From Enterococcus_G camelliae (lineage in GTDB: Bacteria; Bacillota; Bacilli; Lactobacillales; Enterococcaceae), in assembly GCF_042685105.1 (NCBI RefSeq), contig NZ_JBHUMO010000056.1, forward strand, positions 62,001 to 126,000: a stretch of DNA of 64,000 bases, written 5' to 3'. Position 1 is the stretch's first letter; each line of letters opens with the position of its first letter. Under the pieces are notes generated by a model. That model made no database searches. It saw only the letters and a list, made by a program, of their open reading frames with translations, and was not told the DNA's origin. Positions 1 through 8,809 of this stretch are shown here, in pieces. A program made the position numbers and the translations under genes.

Positions 1-277
1 CAAAGCGATCGTTATTTGGATTGTCCTGCAATTGAATGTTCCCTAAAGCGGAAATAATTACGTCTGCATCGGCTAGGGCTTGATAATCGTTAAAAACGAT
101 GTTCGTGTGAACGGGTAGGTTGGCCATAGCATCTTGGAAATCCAAGGCATCAGCAGCGACTTTTTTTTCATTCGAATCGATTAAGACTAAATCATCTGTT
201 AAACCTGCGGCAACGATGTAGTGAGCGGCTGCAGCTCCAACATTCCCCATGCCAATAATCCCAATTTTTCTTGTCAT
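1..277 (-). CDS. L-2-hydroxyisocaproate/lactate dehydrogenase family protein (partial, N-terminus)
   Basis: The minus strand reads from an ATG at 277 off the window edge, giving about 92 residues. They form an N-terminal Rossmann fold: GMGNVG at residues 9-14, then an acidic residue in LVLIDSN that should bind the NAD ribose, then DFQDAMANL and VIISALGNIQLQ. This resembles L-2-hydroxyisocaproate dehydrogenase of lactic acid bacteria more than standard L-lactate dehydrogenase, so the likely reaction is NADH-dependent reduction of branched 2-oxoacids. The substrate loop and catalytic His lie outside the window, so specificity is inferred. An AAGGAG site precedes the ATG. The gene is divergent from ftsK. 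Confidence 0.8.
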   Translation of the reverse strand, partial: MTRKIGIIGMGNVGAAAAHYIVAAGLTDDLVLIDSNEKKVAADALDFQDAMANLPVHTNIVFNDYQALADADVIISALGNIQLQDNPNNDRF

Positions 278-454
278 AACATACACTCCTTTGATGAAAG
301 ATGGTCGTTGATAGGCAATCTTTCTCGTTAAATGTATTCTAGACCTCTTAAATTCATTTTTCAATCCTGGATAAAAACTTCTTGTTATCGTCCGAACTTT
401 TGTTCCACCCTTTTTTTATGTATAATAGGAAAGAATGAAATGAGGGGAAAAAGA
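278..454. promoter_or_regulatory. Divergent promoter region, dehydrogenase / ftsK
   Basis: Minus strand: TTGAAA (359-364) and TAGAAT (336-341) with 17 bp between them drive the dehydrogenase. Plus strand: TATAAT at 421-426 with a weak TTGTTC (400-405) 15 bp upstream drives ftsK. No operator-like palindrome was noticed. Confidence 0.6.
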
Positions 455-2902
455 ATGGCAACGAACAAACGCTCAACAAAAAAACGGAAAACAAAAAAAC
501 AAAAACAACAAGAAGAAAAAATGATCTGGATTGGAATCGGTGCATTTTTTAGCTTGTTTGGTTTCTTTGGCATCCTTAAATTAGGTTTTTTAGGAACGTT
601 GGTAGCGAATCTTTTTCGCATAATTGGAGGGAACACGTATCTCTTTTTATGTGTGTGTATGATCGTCTTAGGAATCTGGCTAATGGTAAAAAATCAAGCA
701 GCAAAATGGCGACCAAACCATTTATTTTATGGCGGACTACTGATCTACTTGGGTCTACTACTATTTCTTCACGCCCATCTTTTTGGTCGCCTTCAATCTG
801 GTAATCCCAATATCATCGCTACTACGTGGAGTAGCTTACTTGCTGACTTAAAGGCGAGTAAGGTTTCTCAAAATGTAGGCGGCGGCATGGGAGGAGCAGT
901 TCTTTATGCAGCAACTTATTTCCTACTAGCTCAAGCTGGAAGTTATTTTATTAGTATCTTGCTGATGATTGGTGGAGGATTAGTCGTTAGCCCATACAAT
1001 CTGCAAGATCGAATGGAACGATTGACGCAAGTAAAGGAAAGTCTCCAACGGCGTTATGAAGCCAATGCTGGGAAAAGAAAACTTCGTGAGGAAAAACGGC
1101 AAGCGAAGCAACGCCAAAAAGAAGAAAATCAAGCCATGAAAAAAGCGGCAATTTTGGCAGAAATGGATCAAGAAAAAGCGCAACAAACAAATAATGTCAG
1201 ACCGAAAACACCGGGAGAAAAATTAGCAGAGACCACCAAAGAAATGAATCAAAGCACATCAGAACAGTTAAGCTTTGTTCCTATTAATCATTTTCAAGAA
1301 TCTCAGGCACAAATGGATGTCCCAGAAATGCGTAAGCCTCAAGCAACCAATTTAGCAAAACCAGTTGAAGAGGAAGAGGAGGATGGGCAAGTATTGGAAT
1401 TTGACATCCCGCAAGATGTTGAGGATGAAGATTATGAGTTACCACCAGTTACGTTATTGAATCCAGGAAAACCAACCGATCAAAGTGGTGAGTACAAAAA
1501 AATCGAAAAAAATATTGCGGTGCTTGAGAAGACGTTTGAAAGTTTTGGCGTAGATGCCAAAGTGGTAAAAGCTAGTTTAGGTCCATCGGTTACCAAATTT
1601 GAAATTCAACCCGCAATTGGGGTGAAAGTGAGCAAAATTGTCGGTTTAACAGATGATATTGCATTAGCATTGGCCGCAAAAGATGTGCGAATGGAAGCTC
1701 CTATTCCTGGCAAATCATTAATTGGGATTGAAGTTCCGAACGATGCAATTAGCACCGTTTCCTTTCGGGAAGTTGTTGAGGCACAACCACCTCACCCAGA
1801 TCATCTATTGGAAGTACCATTGGGTCGAGACATCTCCGGAAAAGTGCAAACAGCCGATTTAAGCAAGATGCCTCATTTGTTGGTTGCTGGCTCTACCGGT
1901 AGTGGTAAATCCGTTGCTATCAATGGCATGATTACGAGTATTTTGATGCAAGCCAAACCACATCAGGTAAAATTGATGATGGTTGACCCGAAAATGGTTG
2001 AATTAAATGTTTACAATGGGATTCCTCATTTATTAACGCCTGTTGTTACCAATCCGCGCAAAGCGGCCCAAGCTCTGCAAAAAGTTGTGAAGGAAATGGA
2101 AGAGCGATATGAAAAATTTGCGGCCACGGGTGTCCGAAATATTACGGGCTACAACGAAATGATTGAAGAGCGCAATCACCAAACGGGTGAAAAGCACCCC
2201 ATTTTGCCATTTATTGTCGTGATTGTTGATGAGTTAGCCGATCTGATGATGGTTGCCAGTAATGAAGTGGAAGATGCGATTATTCGCTTGGCCCAAATGG
2301 CACGGGCAGCTGGAATCCATATGATTTTAGCCACCCAACGACCAAGTGTCGATGTCATCACAGGTATTATCAAAGCCAACGTTCCATCAAGAATGGCATT
2401 TGCTGTATCAAGTGGTACCGATTCGCGTACAATTATCGATTCGAATGGTGCAGAAAAATTACTAGGTCGTGGGGATATGCTTTTCTTACCAATGGGAGAG
2501 AACAAACCCATTCGTGTTCAAGGAGCGTTCATTTCCGACCATGACGTTGAAGCAATCGTCAAGTTTGTGACAGATCAACAAGGTGCAAACTATGAAGAGA
2601 AAATGATGATCTCCGATGAAGAAACGGCAACCAATCAGGCGGAAGAATCGCAAGATGAACTCTATGAACAGGCAAAAGAACTGGTGGTGGAGATGCAGAC
2701 AGCCAGTGTCTCGTTGCTTCAAAGAAGGTTCCGTATTGGCTACAATCGAGCGGCTCGCCTAGTCGATGAATTGGAAGCCAATGGGATTATTGGTCCATCA
2801 GAAGGCAGCAAACCGCGAAAAGTTTACTTGGAATCGTTAGATGAAATACTCCCAGAAGAAGAGCTTGCTGATCGCTATTCTCACCCGGATGTCGAAGAAT
2901 AG
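455..2902 (+). CDS. ftsK: DNA translocase FtsK/SpoIIIE
   Basis: 815-residue septal DNA pump that clears chromosome dimers during division. The N-terminus is basic (Lys/Arg-rich) and followed by four hydrophobic segments in about residues 25-175. A long charged linker (about 195-340, with an acidic Glu run) leads to the motor. Walker A GSTGSGKS is at residues 479-486 and Walker B (VVIVDELADLM) at about 590. The C-terminal winged-helix gamma domain (about 740-800, RRFRIGYNRAARL) reads KOPS-type polar sequences. The ATG at 455 is chosen because GAGGGG lies just upstream; the frame is open back to 332 but without a ribosome site. It is transcribed alone and ends at a hairpin terminator. Confidence 0.93.
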   Translation: MATNKRSTKKRKTKKQKQQEEKMIWIGIGAFFSLFGFFGILKLGFLGTLVANLFRIIGGNTYLFLCVCMIVLGIWLMVKNQAAKWRPNHLFYGGLLIYLGLLLFLHAHLFGRLQSGNPNIIATTWSSLLADLKASKVSQNVGGGMGGAVLYAATYFLLAQAGSYFISILLMIGGGLVVSPYNLQDRMERLTQVKESLQRRYEANAGKRKLREEKRQAKQRQKEENQAMKKAAILAEMDQEKAQQTNNVRPKTPGEKLAETTKEMNQSTSEQLSFVPINHFQESQAQMDVPEMRKPQATNLAKPVEEEEEDGQVLEFDIPQDVEDEDYELPPVTLLNPGKPTDQSGEYKKIEKNIAVLEKTFESFGVDAKVVKASLGPSVTKFEIQPAIGVKVSKIVGLTDDIALALAAKDVRMEAPIPGKSLIGIEVPNDAISTVSFREVVEAQPPHPDHLLEVPLGRDISGKVQTADLSKMPHLLVAGSTGSGKSVAINGMITSILMQAKPHQVKLMMVDPKMVELNVYNGIPHLLTPVVTNPRKAAQALQKVVKEMEERYEKFAATGVRNITGYNEMIEERNHQTGEKHPILPFIVVIVDELADLMMVASNEVEDAIIRLAQMARAAGIHMILATQRPSVDVITGIIKANVPSRMAFAVSSGTDSRTIIDSNGAEKLLGRGDMLFLPMGENKPIRVQGAFISDHDVEAIVKFVTDQQGANYEEKMMISDEETATNQAEESQDELYEQAKELVVEMQTASVSLLQRRFRIGYNRAARLVDELEANGIIGPSEGSKPRKVYLESLDEILPEEELADRYSHPDVEE

Positions 2903-2953
2903 GGATAGGGAGCACTGTGATTTCGTATATAAAAGAATGACAAATTTGTTCGT

Positions 2954-2994
2954 TGGCTTACACCTCTTTCAATGGGATGTAAGCCACTTTTTTT
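2954..2994 (+). terminator. Intrinsic terminator after ftsK
   Basis: TGGCTTACA (2954-2962) pairs perfectly with TGTAAGCCA (2978-2986), followed by a T-rich run. Confidence 0.85.
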
Positions 2995-3035
2995 ATATAG
3001 TGGATGTGTGAGAGAATGGAGAAGGGATGGTTAAT

Positions 3036-3785
3036 ATGTTAACTGTAAAGAATATCAGCAAGATTTATGGGGAAACAATTCAGTATGAAGCACTAAAAGA
3101 TATCAATTTTATGATTGAGGAAGGCGAATTTGTAGCGATCATGGGTCCTTCTGGAAGTGGGAAGTCAACATTGTTAAATATTTTAGCTACGATTGATACA
3201 CCTACAAGTGGGACCGTTACGTTAAATGAAGAGAATCCCCATCAATTAAATTCAGAGCAAATTGCAGTATTTAGAAGAGAAAAGTTGGGGTTTGTTTTTC
3301 AATCTTTCAATTTATTACCCACGTTAACCGTTGAAGAAAATATCGTCTTACCACTAACTTTATCAGGTGAATCCGTCCGCGTAATGAAACGTAAGGTTGC
3401 TGAAATTGCACCGAAACTAGGAATTGAGCAACTTTTGCATAAGCGAATCTCTGAAATCTCTGGTGGGCAAGCGCAACGGGTGGCAGTAGCACGAGCGATG
3501 ATCCATCATCCTCAATTGGTATTAGCGGATGAGCCAACAGGAAATCTTGATACGAAGGCATCTAAGGATGTGATGCGTCTATTTAAGCAACTGAATGAAG
3601 AAGAACAAGCGACATTGTTAATGGTTACTCATGATCCTTTGTCAGCTAGCTATTGTCGGCGAATCCTATTTATTAAAGATGGCAAATTGATCAGTGATAT
3701 TCATCAAGCTTCGACACAAGAAGTATTTTATCAAGAAATCATGCAACAGCTCGCTCATTTGGAGGGCATAAATGATGAATTTTAA
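3036..3785 (+). CDS. BceA/VraD-type ABC transporter ATP-binding protein
   Basis: 249-residue ATPase of the family that detoxifies or senses peptide antibiotics such as bacitracin. Walker A GPSGSGKS is at about residue 37, the Q-loop is FVFQSFNLLP, the signature is SGGQAQRV, Walker B is LVLADEPTGNLD and the switch His is in MVTHD. The ATG at 3036 sits 9 nt after GAAGGG; the earlier ATG at 3027 has no spacing to that site. The stop overlaps the start of the partner permease. No BceRS-type two-component system is adjacent, which is unusual for this family. Because the partner is frameshifted, the pair may not work. Confidence 0.85.
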   Translation: MLTVKNISKIYGETIQYEALKDINFMIEEGEFVAIMGPSGSGKSTLLNILATIDTPTSGTVTLNEENPHQLNSEQIAVFRREKLGFVFQSFNLLPTLTVEENIVLPLTLSGESVRVMKRKVAEIAPKLGIEQLLHKRISEISGGQAQRVAVARAMIHHPQLVLADEPTGNLDTKASKDVMRLFKQLNEEEQATLLMVTHDPLSASYCRRILFIKDGKLISDIHQASTQEVFYQEIMQQLAHLEGINDEF

Positions 3786-5587
3786 ACAATTTGTTTATCG
3801 TAATACGATGCGCAATAAGTCATTATACTTGGCCTATTTTTTAAGTACTTTGATTTCTGTCATGGTTTTTTTTACGTTCAGTACGATGGCTTTTCATCCA
3901 ATTCTTCAATCAGGAGTAAGCGGAAATTTAAAAGTTGGGATGTTGGGATCAGCTATTCTGATTTTCGGTTTTTCTTTTTTCTTTGTAGTTTATTCATTGA
4001 GTATTTTTTTGCAATCACGTAAAAAAGAATTTGGCCTATTATTGATTCAAGGAATGAGTATGAAACAGCTCCGGCGAATGATTAGTCTAGAAACATTGGT
4101 CATAGGCTTTTGGTCAATTCTTTTCGGTAGCTTGTTTGGATTGGGATTTTCACAACTTATTTTATTAGTAGCTAAGCAACTCATTGGCTTAAATTTTGTT
4201 GCGTATTTTCCAAGTAAAGCCATCCTATTAACAGTTGTATCGTTTAGTCTTTTATTTCTTTTAAGTTCCGGCATTTCGCAATTTCAATTACCGAAACAAA
4301 CAATTCAGCAATTGTTAAAAGCCGATGAACGTGGCAAAGGAAAACTCGTTTTTTCAAAAGTAAAAAGCATGTTTGCATTTATATTGCTCGCAGGTGGTTA
4401 CACGATTGCGTTAGTGTCACAGGGAGCAACTGTTGTTATGGTCTTTATTCCGGTGCTCATTATGGTGGTCATTGGAACCCTTCTCTTTTTTTCACAGCTT
4501 AGCGTTCAAATGATTGAAGGAATGAAAAAACGGTTAAATTTTTTCTGGAGGAAACACAATTTGGTTGTTTTTTCGGATTTAGCTTTTCGAATGAAAGACA
4601 ATGCACGTTCCTTTTTTTTTGATTACAATTGTTTCAACGGTGGCTTTCGTAGCAGTAGGGACGTTGTATGGAGTCCAAGCTATTTTTTTAGGCGTTTTGA
4701 ATTATATGCCTTATGATTTTTCAGCACCATCTGAACAAAACTCTGTTGAGCAAGTAGAAAAAACATTGACGAACTTACATATAGCTGCGGAAAAGAGCGA
4801 CTATACCTATTATACAGATGAAAAGCAAACCACGATTCATGCGTCCGAATACAATAAAATTGCTCAATTATTTGGTGAAAAATCGCTTTCGCCCAAAGAG
4901 AACACAGCGATTCAGTTACAAGAGACCGGTACAAATCATCAGATCACATCGGTCAAACAAGTGACAATTGGTCACCAAAAACTAGCGATAACGGCAGAAC
5001 AGTCAACGGGAATCCTGCCTGTTTATCAAGGAACATTTGTCGTACCGGATGCAATTCCTTTAAAAGGTACAGCAACCAATAACACTGTTTGGGTAACTAG
5101 ACATGCTTCAGAAAAACAAAAAATCAAAGCTGGCGAAACATTAGCAGATAACCCAATGATTACTTCTGTCGCCTACACCAAAGATACAACGCTTAAAGGC
5201 TATGCACCAATGCTGTTCATTGGCATTTTTATTAGCTTGGTGTTTCTTGTATCGGCTGGAAGTTTTCTGTACTTTCGACTGTATAGCGACTTGGCAAATG
5301 ATACTCAAAAATACCGTATGATTTTTCGTTTGGGATTATCTCGCAAAGAGTTAAAGAAAATGATTTACCGTCAAGTCGGTATCCTATTTTTTATTCCATT
5401 GCTTGTTGCACTCGCTCACAGTGTTGTTGCGTTGATTGCCATGTATCACATTTTTTCTTTATCCATGCAAGGGGCAGCTATTCAGGTACTGATTCTGTTT
5501 GTTTGTGTGTATACGTTGTATTATTTTGTTGCTAGCCGTTTGTACTTTCAATCAATTGCAACCAGTATTGGCATGGCCCAAAAATAA
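3775..5587 (+). pseudogene. BceB-type ABC permease, frameshifted in a T9 tract
   Basis: FtsX-like permease partner of the preceding ATPase. The first frame (from 3775, or ATG at 3772) has several hydrophobic segments and runs to about residue 281. It meets nine T residues at 4612-4620 and then reads out of frame. Removing one T restores the expected continuation (FFLITIVSTVAFVAVGTLYG) and gives one protein of 603 residues with the large extracellular domain and the C-terminal membrane segments. The lesion is a one-base gain in a homopolymer. It could be a real pseudogene, a phase-variable switch or an assembly error; sequence alone cannot decide. The rest of both frames looks well kept. Confidence 0.8.
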
Positions 5588-5605
5588 AAAATTGCCATGT
5601 AGAAC

Positions 5606-5634
5606 TTGCACTTAAAAATATTTTCACGTATAGT
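5606..5634 (+). promoter_or_regulatory. rlmN promoter
   Basis: TTGCAC (5606-5611) and TATAGT (5629-5634) with 17-bp spacing, about 30 bp upstream of the chosen start. Confidence 0.6.
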
Positions 5635-5666
5635 AGTCAACGATGAAAATGAAAAGAGGAAAACAA

Positions 5667-6731
5667 GTGAAGTGTTCTATATATGGTTTAACAATGAATG
5701 AATTAACGGAATGGTTTTTAGAGCAAGGCGAAAAAAAATTCCGTGCTACCCAAGTTTGGGAATGGCTCTATCAAAAAAGAGTTCAGTCTTTTGCTGAGAT
5801 GACGAATTTATCAAAAACGGTCATTGCAAAATTAACGGATGCATTTGTTATCAATCCTTTAAACCAAGTGATTGTGCAAGAAGCCCAGGATGGCACGGTA
5901 AAGTACTTATTTCAATTGCCCGATAAGCATATGATTGAAACCGTGATGATGCCCCAAGAATACGGGGTGTCCGTGTGTGTGACGACTCAGGTTGGCTGTA
6001 ATATCGGGTGTACATTTTGTGCCAGTGGTATTTTAAAGAAACAACGCGATTTGACTGCTGGTGAAATTGTGGCGCAAATAATGTTGGTTCAACATTACCT
6101 TGATGAAAAAGGTCAAGGTAATCGAGTGTCGCACATTGTCGTTATGGGGATTGGGGAGCCATTTGACAATTACAACAATGTTATGAATTTCTTGCATGTA
6201 GTCAATGATGCCAAAGGACTTGCCATTGGTGCCAGACATATCACCGTTTCGACAAGCGGTTTAGTACCAAAAATTAAGGAGTTCGCAGACAATGGCCTCC
6301 AAGTTAATTTAGCCATTTCATTGCATGCCCCGAACAATGATGTCCGCACCTCAATCATGCGCATCAATCGGACATTTCCAATTGAAAAACTAATGGATGC
6401 AGTCGATTATTATTTAGAAAAAACCAATCGTCGTATTACCTTTGAATACATTATGTTGAGTCATGTCAATGATCGCGTGGAGCATGCGCAACAGTTGGCT
6501 GATTTATTAAAGGACAAGAAGAAATTAACTTATGTAAATCTGATTCCTTATAACCCAGTCAGTGAACATGACCAATATGCGCGTAGTTCACGAAATGATG
6601 TGATGAAATTTTACGATGTTTTGAAGAAAAATGGGGTCAATTGTGTGATACGTAAAGAGTATGGAACAGATATTGACGCTGCTTGTGGACAATTGCGTAG
6701 CAAACAAATGAAACAGAGCACAACAAACTAA
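5667..6731 (+). CDS. rlmN: Dual-specificity 23S rRNA/tRNA adenine-C2 methyltransferase RlmN
   Basis: 354-residue radical-SAM enzyme that makes 2-methyladenosine at A2503 of 23S rRNA and A37 of some tRNAs. The iron-sulfur motif CxxxCxxC is C111-C115-C118 (GCNIGCTFC). The C-terminal Cys that carries the methyl intermediate is in DAACGQLR, and the SAM-binding GEPFDNY is present. The GTG at 5667 is preferred: AGAGGA lies 6 nt before it, and known RlmN proteins start close to the SIYGLT motif. The frame also has an ATG at 5643, which lacks a good ribosome site. It is a single-gene unit. Confidence 0.93.
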   Translation: MKCSIYGLTMNELTEWFLEQGEKKFRATQVWEWLYQKRVQSFAEMTNLSKTVIAKLTDAFVINPLNQVIVQEAQDGTVKYLFQLPDKHMIETVMMPQEYGVSVCVTTQVGCNIGCTFCASGILKKQRDLTAGEIVAQIMLVQHYLDEKGQGNRVSHIVVMGIGEPFDNYNNVMNFLHVVNDAKGLAIGARHITVSTSGLVPKIKEFADNGLQVNLAISLHAPNNDVRTSIMRINRTFPIEKLMDAVDYYLEKTNRRITFEYIMLSHVNDRVEHAQQLADLLKDKKKLTYVNLIPYNPVSEHDQYARSSRNDVMKFYDVLKKNGVNCVIRKEYGTDIDAACGQLRSKQMKQSTTN

Positions 6732-6736
6732 TTTTT

Positions 6737-6766
6737 AGAGCAGTCAGAAGACTGTTCTTTTTTTTT
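6737..6766 (+). terminator. Intrinsic terminator after rlmN
   Basis: AGAGCAGTC pairs with GACTGTTCT (one G-U pair) with an AGAA loop, then a T run. Confidence 0.85.
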
Positions 6767-7050
6767 GGAAAAATGGAGGGAAGCAAGTGCTGTTTATAAA
6801 AATTTAGAAGCCGTAGATGAAGAAATTCGTTTGTGTAGTTGTTTACAAAATAAAGAATAAAATGTTTTTGGCCTAAAAAAACGATGAATAAAAAATAAGG
6901 ACACAAATTTTACACATTTTTTACAATTATGAAGAAAAAATGAAATTTTTATAAAATACTGCTTGCTTTTTTAATAATTACTAATTAAAATTTAATTTAA
7001 TTCAGACAATACTCATTTTCTGAAAAAAAAAGATAAAGGAGAGTTTATGC
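6767..7050 (+). promoter_or_regulatory. oppA upstream region with candidate promoters
   Basis: AT-rich 284-bp leader. Two weak promoter candidates are visible. One has -10 TATAAA at 6950-6955 with a poor -35 around 6927-6932. The other has TTGCTT (6963-6968) and TAAAAT (6986-6991), 17 bp apart. The guide-RNA match described separately lies over or just upstream of the first. A short open stretch without a start codon (about 6780-6859) looks like non-coding or decayed sequence. AAGGAG at 7036-7041 sets the oppA start. Confidence 0.5.
6920..6933 (+). promoter_or_regulatory. Candidate TldR guide-RNA target: TTTAC plus 9-nt match
   Basis: AATTATGAA at 6925-6933 is identical to the first nine bases of the inferred guide at 16076-16084. 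The tenth base differs and the eleventh and twelfth match again. The match is preceded by TTTAC inside a T run, in the 5' position expected for a TAM. It lies about 120 bp upstream of the first oppA, at a possible -35 region. Sequence identity is direct; function as a target is inferred. Confidence 0.5.
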
Positions 7051-8718
7051 ATGAAAAAGAGATGGGCCTATAGCTTGGTTACGATTTTTGGACTTGCACT
7101 AGCAGGTTGTTCTACTACAGGTGGATCTTCCTCATCGACAGCGACATCCAATAGTTCAGGAGGAGAAGCAAAAGATCAGACCTTTAAAGTCGTTGTGCAA
7201 CAAGAAATGCCAAGTGCTGATCTATCATTGGCAACCGATACGATTAGTTTCAGTGCATTAAATAATGTGTACGAAGGAATTTATCGCTTAAATAAAGACA
7301 ACAGTCCAGAACCTGCGGGCGCTTCTGAGAAAGCCAAAGTGAGTGATGATGGTCTAACCTATACAATTAAATTACGTAAAGATGCCAAATGGTCAAATGG
7401 GGACCCCGTAACGGCCGCAGATTATGTTTACGGATGGCAACGAACCGTTAATCCGAAAACAGCATCAGAATATGCCTATCTTTTTTCACCAGTCAAAAAT
7501 GCGGATGATATCACAGCTGGTAAGACAGCGGTCGATCAATTAGGAATTAAGGCCGTTAATGATCATGAATTAGAAATTACTTTATCCAAAGCTACACCGT
7601 ACTTTGACTATTTATTAGCATTCCCTTCATTTTTCCCACAAAATCAAAAAGTCGTTGAAGAGAATGGTTCAAAATATGCTCAATCTAGTGCTACAGCAGT
7701 TTACAATGGACCATTTACCTTAACAGACTTTGATGGACCTGGTACTGATACTGAGTGGAGTTACACGAAAAATGATCAATATTGGGACAAAGAAAATGTG
7801 AAATTAGCTAAAGTCGAAGTGAGTGTTGTGAAAGAATCATCAACTTCTTTGAACTTATTCCAAGATGGAGAAGCGGATGATGTCATCCTTTCTGGTGAAT
7901 TGGCACAACAAATGGCCAATGACAAATCATTTGTCTCTCAACCAGAAGCTTCTACGACCTATCTAGAAATGAATCAACGGAAGGCAGACTCACCATTTAA
8001 AAATGAAAACTTAAGAAAAGCAATTTCTTACGCTATTGATCGTGACTCGTTGGTAAATTCTATTTTAGGTGATGGTTCAATTGCTTCTACTGGTTTAGTA
8101 CCATCTGGGATGACATTTAGTCCTAAAAACAAAGAAGATTTTACAAAATCGGCTGGGACTGAACTTTCTTACAGCAAGAAGGAAGCGAAAGAATATTGGG
8201 AAAAAGCGAAAAAAGAATTGGGTATTACTTCTTTGAAGTTTGATATTTTATCTTCTGATACCGATTCATCTAAAAAAATTACCGAATATCTTCAAAGTGC
8301 CATTCAAGAATCTTTGGAAGGTGTGACTGTTACGCTAAGTCCAGTACCATTCTCTGTTCGTTTGGACCGTTCAAATGCCGGTGATTTCGATGTTGTCATG
8401 GGTGGCTGGGGAGCTGACTATGCTGATGCAAGTAGTTTCTTAGATTTATTTGTGACAGGCAATTCTTATAACCGTGGGCAATGGAGCAATTCAGAGTATG
8501 ATGCAACAATCAAAGCAGCTAGTACAACCGATGTTAGTGATCCAGAAAAACGCTGGGATGATTTGGTTAAAGCTGAAAAAGTTTTAATGGATACACACGG
8601 CGTTGTTCCATTGTATCAAAAAGCCGAAGCACACTTACGTAATACGAAAGCGAAGGGCGTGGTTGCCCATGGTGCGGGGGCACAATACGACTATAAATGG
8701 ACGTACATCGCTAAATAA
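7051..8718 (+). CDS. oppA: Oligopeptide ABC transporter substrate-binding lipoprotein OppA (copy 1)
   Basis: 555-residue extracellular lipoprotein of the SBP family 5 type. It captures peptides and passes them to OppBC. The signal peptide ends in the lipobox LAGC, followed by a Ser/Thr-rich linker. Conserved blocks include LRKDAKWSNGDPVTAADYVYGWQRT and the C-terminal DVVMGGWGADYADA region. AAGGAG lies 9 nt before the ATG. It is closely similar to the next gene along the whole length, indicating tandem duplication, with divergent linkers. Its upstream region holds the candidate TldR target. Length is normal and no damage is seen. Confidence 0.92.
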   Translation: MKKRWAYSLVTIFGLALAGCSTTGGSSSSTATSNSSGGEAKDQTFKVVVQQEMPSADLSLATDTISFSALNNVYEGIYRLNKDNSPEPAGASEKAKVSDDGLTYTIKLRKDAKWSNGDPVTAADYVYGWQRTVNPKTASEYAYLFSPVKNADDITAGKTAVDQLGIKAVNDHELEITLSKATPYFDYLLAFPSFFPQNQKVVEENGSKYAQSSATAVYNGPFTLTDFDGPGTDTEWSYTKNDQYWDKENVKLAKVEVSVVKESSTSLNLFQDGEADDVILSGELAQQMANDKSFVSQPEASTTYLEMNQRKADSPFKNENLRKAISYAIDRDSLVNSILGDGSIASTGLVPSGMTFSPKNKEDFTKSAGTELSYSKKEAKEYWEKAKKELGITSLKFDILSSDTDSSKKITEYLQSAIQESLEGVTVTLSPVPFSVRLDRSNAGDFDVVMGGWGADYADASSFLDLFVTGNSYNRGQWSNSEYDATIKAASTTDVSDPEKRWDDLVKAEKVLMDTHGVVPLYQKAEAHLRNTKAKGVVAHGAGAQYDYKWTYIAK

Positions 8719-8735
8719 TTAAGGTAGTTTGATAC

Positions 8736-8768
8736 CAATCTCATTCAGTTGGTTACTGAATGAGATTG
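8736..8768 (+). terminator. Strong hairpin between the two oppA genes
   Basis: A perfect 14-bp stem (8736-8749 with 8755-8768) and a 5-nt loop, followed by a short interrupted T stretch. It could be a leaky terminator or an mRNA 3' stabiliser that sets different levels for the two oppA copies. Confidence 0.7.
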
Positions 8769-8809
8769 AGTTTAATTAGGATACTATGCCAAAAATAAGG
8801 GGGAACACG

